Shown here: positions 54,519-64,000 of the stretch, in pieces | Numbering within the stretch: the stretch's first letter is position 1 | Layout of the letters: every line of letters begins with the position of its first letter | Origin: Rhabdophis nuchalis | Taxonomy: Eukaryota > Chordata > Lepidosauria > Squamata > Natricidae | DNA: 64,000 nucleotides | Direction: 5' to 3' | NCBI GenBank assembly: GCA_039707465.1 | Contig: CM077643.1 | Span: forward strand, 200,161,605-200,225,604 | Program-made: the position numbers and the translations under genes | Notes under the pieces: model-generated | The model's database searches: none | What the model saw: the letters and a program-made list of their open reading frames with translations, nothing else | What the model was told of the DNA's origin: nothing

Positions 54519-57344
54519 ACTCTATCCAGTTCCTGAAAGAAAACAAACAGAACCATCTGATCTTGTTTATCTTCCCTCTCACCTTAAAAGAAGACAGTCA
54601 AATGTTGTAGAGCTCTGCCTGTTGTAATAGGAAATTTTTCTTGTAGTTCTGAGAAGTTGATAGATGCAAACTATAAAAATGATGTCTTCCTGTTTTTTTC
54701 TGAAAATCTCGCACTTTGGAAATGGATTGCAAACTAGAGATATAAGTAAGATGTGAAGGAGAATGTACCGTATTAGACTGTATGTTTAAATAAGAAGACA
54801 GAGCATTTAACATTATTACCAAGCATTGACACAAATATCCACATTTTGTTCAGGCCTGCAATTTACAAAGGAGGCACCGTCTCCTTCAGGCTCTCTGAAG
54901 TTTGGGTTGAGCCAAAAGTGAGAAATCATTACCAGTTGAGTAGGCTGGATCTGTACGTTCTGTGACATCTCTGAATTTGCAAGTCCTTGTCTATAAGTGG
55001 ACTCATGATAGGAAATCAAGTTATCCTCCCTGATTCTAAGACAATACCTTCCAATCCTTTGTTCATTAAATGGTTGTGACCAGTGGGTCAACTTATTCCT
55101 TTAGGTGGCAATTTCATATTCTAGGATGTTCATGTGCTATACTTCCTTTAAGTATTTTGCATGCTGGTCTGCACATATAGAATGCCAACCCCTTATCCTG
55201 TTTCCAGTCTCAGATGCTAGTCTTGAATGTATAAATACCCTTTTACGTACTCCAAATAATGTAAGTGAAATCTTTAATGATATGCTTTAAATTAGACGGT
55301 ATTGAATAAGGCTGCAATGAAGCAGATATGTGTCTCTTACCACAAGGTATTAAGACCATATATATGAGACCTGCTAGCATTGGGATGAAAGGAAAAGGAT
55401 TCGTATGGCAGCTGGAGACCAATTGTCACCTTGAAAAGAAAAATAACAAAGCGTGAAGAGAACTAAAGAGAAACTATACAGTTAAAAGACAGTGGTCCCA
55501 GAGGCAAAGAAATAAAAGAATCAGCAAGGGATTTACACAGCAGTTGGTGGAATGAATTGGATTGGGGGAGGGGGAGGAGTGATAGGCACTTCAGAAACCT
55601 TGAGAAAAGCTTGTGGATGCACTTTCTTCAAAGAGTTTCCATGGTGTGGATTTAAACAGTCATAAAACATCATTTTCTGCAAGTAAACTATTGATGTTAA
55701 TATAAAAAATATTGTCTCAGGCTGAGAACTAAACTCCAACTATAAAAACCATTCACTAATACATAGATTTTGGCTCCAAATCCAATTTTCCTGGGGGGAA
55801 AACTTTTTCCATTTCTTCTCCTTGTCCGTGATGTTCAAAACACCATATAGTAAAGGTTTTTTTTTTAATTATACTTATAGTTATCACTTCCTATATTTCT
55901 ATGAAATTAATGACAATAGTGAGGAAATTCTTCTAGCTCCTCCTTCCTCCAGTGGTTTTAAATTTTAAACATATTGAATATGTTTTTTCTGAATATAACT
56001 ATATCAACTCATTTATTTTGAAATATCTCCCTTCACTGGCATATAAGGATTGTTTCTGGGAAACTACCTAACAAAACCACACAGTCTCATTCCTATGTTA
56101 TCACTGCAGGAAGAGAGGCAGGAAGATTACACATTAGCAATAAAAAGTCCATGACATTGGGGTGGGGGAGGTGATAGTGTAAAAATGACCCAAGTTGGTA
56201 GTCTGTAAAAATTCCCAGAGGAACTGAGTATTTTTGGTCTTAGAGGTTCCACTAATCTTAAAGTGACTTTCAACTGTTTCTCTGGAACCTACTATTCTGT
56301 CCACCTTGCCTTGTGGAATCTTTTTTAAAAAGAGAGAAAACTCAGGGTGCTCCCTCATTTCAAGTTCCTAAAAGGTTTCTGGAGCCCAAAAGTCACTAAT
56401 CACCAATGAGTAAAATAAAAATGGAAGGAAGCTGTAGCCAACTATTAATTTAGAAAGGCAGTGCTTGTCCAGAAAAATATTGATGGATATTTGGGGATAT
56501 TTTAGAAATTAGAATGTTGGTTAACACGATGAAAAATCAGCTTGCGCCCAATTTGGTAATCACAATTTTATAAATTGATGTTTTGCATAGCCAATCTCCC
56601 ATGGCACTGCATCTACTAATAGTTCAGAATAATTGTTTCACTATCAAAACATATCAATTTTTTTTAGAAACAAAAGTGATAAGACAGAACAGAGTTCCAT
56701 GGTCCCTAGTCACAATCAGAAACCTGGAATGAATTAAGAGTCTTACTTAAACTGCCCCAGCTTTTACATAGTATTAGTTCCAGTTACTGAAATATACCCA
56801 GCAGTCTCTGTATACTGTATTCCTATTGTGGACTGAACATTAAGTAATATCATAATGTTTTCCATATTCTCAAGAAGCCACTCATATAGTGATCACTGAG
56901 TGAAATATTAACTTATTCAAATGCTAACAATAAAAGTATGGCAAGAATTCATGACTCTATCACATAACCTCATCTGTATCTGTTAGTCCAAATGTTGATA
57001 TGCACACTTTTATATAATTCAGTCACTCATAGGTGCAATACGGAACCAAAGGAAATGTAAGTCAGACTGCTTTGCATAGATTGTGCTCTGAGGAATTTTA
57101 GTAAATTCCAGTAACAAAGGTAAAAATCATAGGGTTTCCAGTGAGTCCACATCAAAATCTTGTATGTTGAGCATGAGTTACAAATGTTATGAATGTCACC
57201 CTTCTCATATTTATTTTACATTCCAGGTGGAGAATTAGAGCTATTTAAATAAGGATATATTTTGTGTTTGTGTTTGTTTTCATTTTTTAATAAAACACCA
57301 TTTTTTTAATTTAAAGAAAAATGTATTTCCTCGCGAAAGTTATG
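54519..57344. other. No gene recognised; unique-looking DNA
   Basis: About 2.8 kb of AT-rich DNA with short unsupported frames and no repeat recognised. Confidence 0.5.
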
Positions 57345-57352
57345 CTTTATAG

Positions 57353-57487
57353 CAGGAGTCTCCAACCTTTGTAACTTTAAGTCTGAAGGACTTCAGCTCC
57401 CAGACTTATCCAGCCAGCAAAGCTGCCTGGAGAATTCTGGGAGCTAAAGTCCTTCAGACTTAAAGTTGCAAAGGTTGGAGACCACTG
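57353..57487. mobile_element. Hairpin hAT-type MITE (135 bp)
   Basis: The left arm CAGGAGTCTCCAACCTTTG with ACTTTAAGTCTGAAGGACTT is mirrored by the right arm AAGTCCTTCAGACTTAAAGT ... AAGGTTGGAGACCACTG. Flanks CTTTATAG and ATTTATAG match at 7 of 8. Same family as 62434-62549. Confidence 0.9.
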
Positions 57488-57495
57488 ATTTATAG

Positions 57496-58650
57496 CAAAT
57501 GTGGATCTTTTAAAACATAATCTGATGGGAGAAAAAAGTAAGTCAAAAGTGACTACAGTATTGTAGCCACTTATTGTATATGGAGCTTGACTGATATGCA
57601 TATTTCTCCTTTCCTTTACATTTTTTGTTGAAGAAATGTGGAGCATAATGAGCCAGAATTCTTTAGGGGCAAAAAGCTTCACTTTTTCTTCTTCTTCCAC
57701 CTTCCCACCCATCATCCCAAGTACATCAGAACGAGGGGTAGGAGCTAGGGTGGAAAAATTACTCCTTCTCTTCTACTTAGCCATTCTCTGATGAATTGGG
57801 AAATGACCTTTTTGAAAAATAGCCTTTCGTGAGGTAAAATAATCCTTAATGTCAGACAGAACACAACTGCAATTAGCTAACAGCAGTGTATTTAAGAGTG
57901 GGGGGAGGGATCAACAGAAAACGGTTGATAGGAATGTTTTTGCAACCAAGTAGGAGTATATTAGAGAATTGGCTGCCAGCCAAAACAACAGTTGGGGAGA
58001 GTAGCCAGTCCAGGCTGCCATATTATAATCTTAGGTTTACTCTCTGAAAATGAAGAAGTGGTGTTTCATAATGAGATGTCAAAACTGAATCAAAAGCTCT
58101 AATTACCACTGATGTGAGCTGCACATTTTCTTAAATTGAAATGTCCTACAAGGGTGGGCTACAGGGAGGACCAGCATTGTGTTTGAAAGCAGCATGTAAA
58201 AGTAAAAAGCCTTGCTCTCCACAGGCCTAGCAGGAGCTAAGCCATTCACGGGTAGTGCACACTTTTCCAGCTATTCTGAAAGTTAAGTAGGTTTTCAAGC
58301 ACGGGAAGCCAAAACGAAGGGATAGCTTTTTTTGATGAAGTCCGGAAGTGAACTATTGAAGCCCTATGTGTTTGCTGTGCCCCCAATCACATATCGTTTA
58401 TTCACCCACTGAAAGCAACAACTGAATTAGGCTGCCAAATCCATTGTGTGTCAATTTGGAAATAAATATTATAGAATTAAAGGAAAAGTGTTCCTTGGTA
58501 TGTTTACAGTTGTGGAAGATATCTGTCCCTACTTGAAACCTAGAAGTTTCAAGGTAGGGGATAAGTATGCATTATATAGAGGGGCTGAGAGCCTTTCCCC
58601 TCTCCTTTCTGTCCATTTATATTTCAACTGCAACCCTCAATCTCCAAATT
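57496..58650. other. No gene recognised
   Basis: Unique-looking DNA. Confidence 0.5.
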
Positions 58651-58658
58651 CTATATAT

Positions 58659-58951
58659 CAGTGATGGTTAACGTTTTCCAGACTGAGTGCCCAAAGTGTG
58701 TGTGTGCACCTGAACCCCCAAAATGCAATGCATGTGAGCTGCCCTCACACACATGCCCCACATGTGACCCACCCACCTCCATGCATGTGACCCACCCCCA
58801 TGCATGCGTGGCAGAGACCCAAAGACCAGCTGGTCAGAGGGAGGAGCGCGCACATGCTTGGCAGAGCTGAATTGGGGCGACGGCTTGCGTGCCCATAGAG
58901 AGGGCACTGCCTGCCACCTCTGGCACATGTGCCATAGGTTCACCATCATGG
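58659..58951. mobile_element. Non-autonomous hAT-type element (293 bp)
   Basis: Begins CAGTGATGGTTAACG and ends AGGTTCACCATCATGG, with an exact 8-bp duplication CTATATAT at 58651-58658 and 58952-58959. The interior has CATGTGACCCACCC-type short repeats. Confidence 0.88.
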
Positions 58952-59241
58952 CTATATATGTCTTCTAGCCTTTAATATTGCTCACCTATTTCGTACAGCC
59001 TAGTTTTCTATTGAGTGCCAGTCAAGGGCAGATTGAATGGTTGGGATGGTAGTGTAAAGTGGGGACAGCCTCAATGTATCCTGGCAGGCAATCTGCTGGC
59101 CAGAGTTCATTTATCTAGGTCTGAGGCAAATAGGAAACCCAATGTGCAGCAATGGATGTGATTATAGCAGGAAAGCTTTCACATTCTCCATGCACAGGAT
59201 AAATCTGTGTATGAGGCACCTCCTTAACAGTTGGTTTATAC

Positions 59242-59435
59242 CAGTGCTTCTCAAATAGTGGGGCGGGCCCCCCAGGGGGGACGCGAGGCTCTGTAAAGGG
59301 GGGCGCATTTGACCTCGGCAGAGGTTTACTTATAACAATTTTATAGACAAATGATACTATTTACAGTCGTGCGGGGCGCGTGAAATGTTTTCTTCTTCCT
59401 AGGGGGGCATGACAGAAAATAATTGAGAAGCACTG
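59242..59435. mobile_element. Non-autonomous hAT-type element (194 bp), deletion form of 14668-15017
   Basis: Same ends as 14668-15017 (CAGTGCTTCTCAAAT, AATTGAGAAGCACTG) but missing about 150 bp of the AT-rich core. The exact 8-bp duplication GTTTATAC is at 59234-59241 and 59436-59443. Confidence 0.92.
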
Positions 59436-59443
59436 GTTTATAC

Positions 59444-62090
59444 GATGCATAACTGTTCTACTTATTACAAATACTGAAAATGTCACCCACAAGAAGTTGG
59501 CAGAATGAACCTACGGTTGCTCAAGGGTTCAGGTGGCAATTGCAGTCACTGGCAAAGCCATAATTAGCCTAGGATTGAACTGGCATCTCATGAAGCATAT
59601 AGCCTCTGCAGTGTTGGGCTTCCTTATTTGCACTCATAACTTTCAAATATCAAATATTTTTTTCAACCTTTTAAATTGAAGAAAAAAAGAAGAGGGACCT
59701 TTGGAGTTGTTCCATACAATCTGAAAATCTACAAAGGTGAAATCCTTTACAGGAATATTTGCTGGCTCATTCAGGACGTTAAAACTTGAGGCCTGAACTT
59801 TCTGACATTCAAGGAGCTTGAATAAATTCTGGCAATTTCGAGTTTTTGCATCTCCAAAATAACACAGCCTTCATTATTTTCTCCTTCACTGCTTCTGAGC
59901 AGGGAAAATTTAGGTCAGTGTTGAGGCTGAGTTACTGCTGATAACTGTCAACAAATAAATCTCTGCCCCATATTTCATTCTTTATGAAAAATAAATGAGC
60001 ATAGGGCATGGAAATTGACAATCTCTCTGAAACAAAATCTGTTAGCAAGCCTATTTGCATTTTGAAATTACTTTTGAAGAAACAGTAATGGGCTTTCCAC
60101 ACCAAGGATGAGACATGGAGGACAGAATTAAGGCCTAGGCCACCAGAGCCTTTCCTGAACCCTTCACTCGATAACACTGTGTTCCAGCTTCCAAATGCAG
60201 CGCTCGCTGAGGTGAGCTCACGGCCAAAGTGCACTTACAAGTACATCACCTCATTAGTCGACAACAAATGTGTAAACTGATCCCATCCCAAGCACTAGCT
60301 GAGTTGACATTTAAGGGCAGTCTATAATTTTTTGTCTGCAATGACGTGTTCCTTTTTCTTTCTGATTTACCAGCTAACAAGCGATAGACATAGATATCTG
60401 AAATAGTTCTAGGCCACTGTAAAACTCTGCATCCTTTTCAATGAGCCAAAAACAAAAGGTATCAAACCAGCTGTTTTACTCCATCTTCTAAAACAGTGTA
60501 CAATGCTACTGGGGAAGTCATTTTACATTGGTAACACAATTGATTTCATTTATCACTAAAATTCAGGTTAGTGGATGGTCAAAATATATATTAGATGTTT
60601 ACAGGCAAAATTGAATCCTACTAATATCAGAGAGAAAGTTAACTATATATTTATAGATGTAAATAAATAAATACAGCACAAATGTTTACTCAGCTTATTC
60701 TTTCCATCTTGAGTATAATGTAATTAAACAAGATTGAAATATCATCATTCATTTCCAATGTGCACTGGCGTGTAATTAATTGATATTAATCAGGAAATTG
60801 CCGTATAAATACAAAGACTATAGGGACCTACATATGGCTCATTACACTAATATAGCTTAAGAAATTGACTGAACTTTCATCTGCTATCCATGAACACTAA
60901 AATAATAACTGATTAAAATTCTACTAGTTACCTAAGGGTCACTTTGCATGTTCTGAGAAATAATGCCACACTGATTATTAATCGTCTCACTACCCTGGGA
61001 GTGTGTAGAAGACACAATTGGGCATCTTTCCTATATGCAAATTGGTCAATTCCACCTACACAGAGAATTTAGTTTAGTGCAGAGTAAATGCACAAGCTCT
61101 CCTATCTCTATTGAACAGCAATGCTGACGTACCCATTTGTATCACTACCTTAGTAGCTACACAGAGCAGGGTCACATAATTGCTGTTTTTAATTTCCCTA
61201 ATGCCTTGGAGCATCACTACATGCATTGTTCCACAGGTCTATGAGAAATTTAAAATGGTTACTCACAGTAAGTTCACACAGAAAGCCCCTTGCAAATCTA
61301 TTGGACCTTACTGGGATACAAAAGTCTCAGCAGCTACTCAAGCACATCCTTAAGTCAGGTCCTCCTATAGCATGAGAAATGAGTCTAGGGATCAATCCTG
61401 TCAATATTTTTAATTAAACTATTGAGAACTCAGTACCACATGAGTGGATGAGTACTTTGTTCCATTTGATTTGGAACTTTATAGTTCATAATTCACTTCT
61501 TAAATAGCATGGAAAGTGAATTAAAGGAACTATATAGAAGTGTAACTAGCCCACTCTATTATTACAACTCTGTGTCTACTCCACCACCGGATGATTCTCT
61601 GGGATACCTTGAGATTTATACAGGAAGCAAGATCCTGTCAATCATTGCATCCAGACTATAAAGCTTTAAATGATGAATGCTTTTTAATAATGAAAGGGAT
61701 ACAATCCTCTAGTTTTAGCCAAATTATGTCCCCTAAAATCTCCTGCAGTAAAGAAATCAATCCCTTTTCTCCCTTCCCTCATAATTTGAGCACTGCTTCC
61801 CTCAAACGTTTGTTTGCCTCCTTCACATTTGGTAAAACAGCATGAAAGCGTTTGATTATTTCAGAAATATTTGTTTAATCAAAGGGCTCAAAGCCCAAAA
61901 GGCTACCACAAATTTTAGCTGTGACCTTCAGAGCATCTCTGCTGAATGTTTCTGCTGAAATGTTATTTTAATATGGCAGAAGTGGAAAATATCAAATACT
62001 TGGGCAGTGGTTAAATATTAATGTTAACAGTTGTGAAAGAAAGAAAGCTAGAGGAAAAGAGGAAAGTTCCTAAATAATAGGAGACAAGGC
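59444..62090. other. No gene recognised; repeat-free stretch
   Basis: About 2.6 kb without any recognised mobile element or microsatellite, the longest such gap in the right half apart from 54519-57344. The 60700-61100 part has TTAAT/ATTAAT-rich segments that could be a conserved non-coding element. No exon is supported. Confidence 0.45.
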
Positions 62091-62092
62091 AA

Positions 62093-62190
62093 GGGTGAAA
62101 TTCAGCAGGTTCTGACAGGTTCTGGAGAACCTGCAAATACCACCTCTGGCTGGCCTCAGAGTGGGGTGGGAATGGAGATTTTTCCCTATG
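62093..62190. mobile_element. hAT-type element, one half only
   Basis: CAAGGGTGAAATTCAGC, AGGTTCTGACAGGTTCTGG and GGCCTCAGAGTGGGGTGGG match the left part of 41137-41332. The right end is absent. Confidence 0.75.
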
Positions 62191-62433
62191 ACCTGATAGT
62201 CAAATCTCTAAATGGAGGCACCTTCACCTTCATGACCTTCTCCTGTGGCTCTGAATTTATAGTGTGAATGACAATTCCAACAAGAGCCAGGCCCTAAGTT
62301 ATTTAGGGCTTTACAAGTCAATGTATGTTAATGTTTTGAATATATTTTCAGAACCTTTATGTAATACAAGTTATATGGATAGTGTATTTCAGTGGAATTT
62401 CTAGGTCCATCTTTCTTTATAATCTATCTAGAT

Positions 62434-62549
62434 CAGGGGTCCCCAACCTTTGCAACTTTAAGTCTGAAGGACTTCAGCTCCCAGACTTCTCCAGCTGGCT
62501 GGGAGCTGAAGTCCTTCAGACTTAAAGTTGCAAAGGTTGGGGACCCCTG
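62434..62549. mobile_element. Hairpin hAT-type MITE (116 bp)
   Basis: Two nearly perfect inverted arms of about 52 bases: CAGGGGTCCCCAACCTTTG at the left and CAAAGGTTGGGGACCCCTG at the right, with a short CTCCAGCTGG centre. The exact 8-bp duplication ATCTAGAT is at 62426-62433 and 62550-62557. Confidence 0.93.
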
Positions 62550-62557
62550 ATCTAGAT

Positions 62558-63496
62558 AACAGTTCCATTCTTTGGTTGAATCCTTCAAAAGAATAAGGGT
62601 GGTCTGATTAATCAGACTAACACATACATACAATTATCCATTTCACACATTGTATTAGTTGCCCAGCAGAAGAGGGTAAACCATTCCCTAGCACGGAGAG
62701 TGGATTATGATAAGATATAAAACAGATTGAGATAAACAGACACAGTAGAAGAATGGCTAGCTATCTCTGGCAATGTTTGTAGTACAAAGGCAGCCATTAA
62801 AAATCCATCTGCTTATCTTATATGATAGTTTCTTTAGCTACTCTAATGTTTTCAGAAGACTATCTTGGGGCTGCATATGGCTAAAATGCACTTGATTCAA
62901 GCAGTCCTTCTTGATGTGTTTGATCAAAGCTCTGATTCATTGGCTTTGAAAACTCACAGTTGATCTTCCTCAATATCTCTAAACAGTTGCTCAAGGCATT
63001 GCATAAATGTAACAGCTCAAGATGTTGCAGCATGAAGCTTCAGTTTCTTTGAAGATACAATTCTGCTCTAACAAAAGAAAGCACTTCCCTCTTTTTTTCT
63101 GAAGAGGAAAAAGTGGTGCTTTCACAAATGCAAAGAATAGATCTATTCATGGTTGTTGTTTAATATCTGTCATGCTCATCTTTATGCAAACTGAACATAC
63201 AGTATGCATTTCAGTTTTTAAAAGAAAAGTCAGTAGACATTTTCCTCTAGAACGTCACATTATAATATGAATCAACTGATTACTGTTTTTTTTTCAGAAT
63301 GCAAAATATTAAGATCAGTTTGCCCCTGCTGTGCTAATCAAAGACTTTCAAATTGCTGAATTAGCATACATTTATTTGAATTAAAGATTTTCTACCCATG
63401 ATATTAGCCTTTCTGATTTGAGGTTCAGATATACTATATTTTGTTCTATGGGCATAGATAATATTCATGACAGATATTAAAGAAACGAAATCGCAA
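62558..63496. other. No gene recognised
   Basis: Unique-looking AT-rich DNA. Confidence 0.5.
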
Positions 63497-63640
63497 GAAC
63501 GGCCATGGGTAGTAGTTAAGGGGTTAGCCTGTAAACCAGGAGACTGTAACTTCTAGTCCCACTTTAGGAATGAAAAACCCTAGATGACCCTCATCCCAAT
63601 TTACTTAACAGTATTGTTGCTGTGGAGTATTGTTCAAAGT
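63497..63640 (+). mobile_element. tRNA-derived SINE, 5' fragment
   Basis: GTAGTTAAGGGGTTAGCCTG, AACCAGGAGACTGTAACTTC and TAGTCCCACTTTAGG match the head of the SINE family seen at 11097-11395. Confidence 0.7.
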
Positions 63641-63802
63641 AAGTATGGGTGATTCATAATGGTCAACATAAACTTTGCATAAAATCAACAAAATATAGCT
63701 AATGATGCAGAAGAAACCATATACTTGACCTTTCATCATATCATTAAGTCAATTAAGTCAACACAAAAGTAAAAACTACAGTTTCCTGTTATGAACATCT
63801 AC

Positions 63803-64000
63803 CTATAATGGCAAACCTATAGCATGCATGATGGAAGTGGCACACAGAGCGATCTCTCCAGGCATACCAGCTGTCACCCGTTGCTCTTCCATGTTCTCAG
63901 CTGTTCTTCACGTGCATGGGAGCACCAAAAACTGGAAAAGCAACTCCCTGGCACATATGCGCACCAGACTGGCCAGCTGGTCTTCACGCATGCATGCACG
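63803..64000 (+). mobile_element. hAT-type element running off the window edge
   Basis: ATGGCAAACCTATAGCATGC and GGAAGTGGCACACAGAGCG resemble the left end of the CAGTGATGG family. The right end lies beyond 64000. Confidence 0.6.

Overview
The window looks like squamate reptile nuclear DNA, most probably from a snake. It is AT-rich, non-operonic and dominated by transposable elements. The mix points to squamates: CR1 and L2-type LINEs, short L1-clade LINEs, Sauria-type tRNA SINEs with a BovB-like 3' end, many short hAT elements with 8-bp target duplications, and GATA/GACA (Bkm-type) simple repeats. I found no host protein-coding exon, rRNA, true tRNA gene, CRISPR array, LTR retrovirus or venom toxin exon. 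The long single-copy-looking stretches could be intron or intergenic DNA of a gene whose exons lie outside.

Layout. 0-5 kb: two L2 fragments and a CR1 tail. 5-13.5 kb: mostly unique DNA with an 89-bp direct duplication, one hAT element and a SINE split by CR1 sequence. 13.5-16.8 kb: L2 3' ends, an (ATT)n tract, hAT elements and a CR1 piece. 17-24 kb: mainly unique, with a hairpin hAT element, a Sauria SINE and old repeats. 24-32 kb: decayed CR1, a hAT element containing an L2 tail, a 1654-bp hAT-like composite carrying a CpG-rich block and about 0.9 kb of GA-rich DNA, another SINE and two more hAT elements. 33.3-35.3 kb: a complete minus-strand L1-related element that encodes only ORF1. 36-42.9 kb: hAT elements, a CR1 with a long RT reading frame, and a purine-rich repetitive region with an in-frame 29-residue repeat. 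44.6-48.3 kb: a near-full-length L2 lying between two halves of a GATA/GACA tract. 49.3-54.5 kb: a second copy of the ORF1-only element, on the plus strand, split by a 3.2-kb 5'-truncated L1. 54.5-64 kb: mostly unique DNA with small hAT elements.

The most notable content is the pair of roughly 2.0-kb ORF1-only elements (33296-35316 and 49280-54502). Each has a perfect 16-bp target duplication, the same 5' GC-rich leader, an L1 ORF1p-like protein (coiled coil, RRM-like and C-terminal domains) and a 3' end at an AATAAA signal, with no ORF2. They resemble the half-L1 (HAL1) elements known from mammals. A second notable point is that the hAT-like elements fall into two groups by terminus, and the central dinucleotide of their target duplications follows the same split.

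From nesting, the ORF1-only copy at 49-54 kb inserted before the L1 that disrupts it, and its ORF1 was open at that time. Several SINEs and CR1 tails predate the hAT elements inside them. Limits: all family names come from reading motifs, with no database search, and boundaries without a stated target duplication are approximate.
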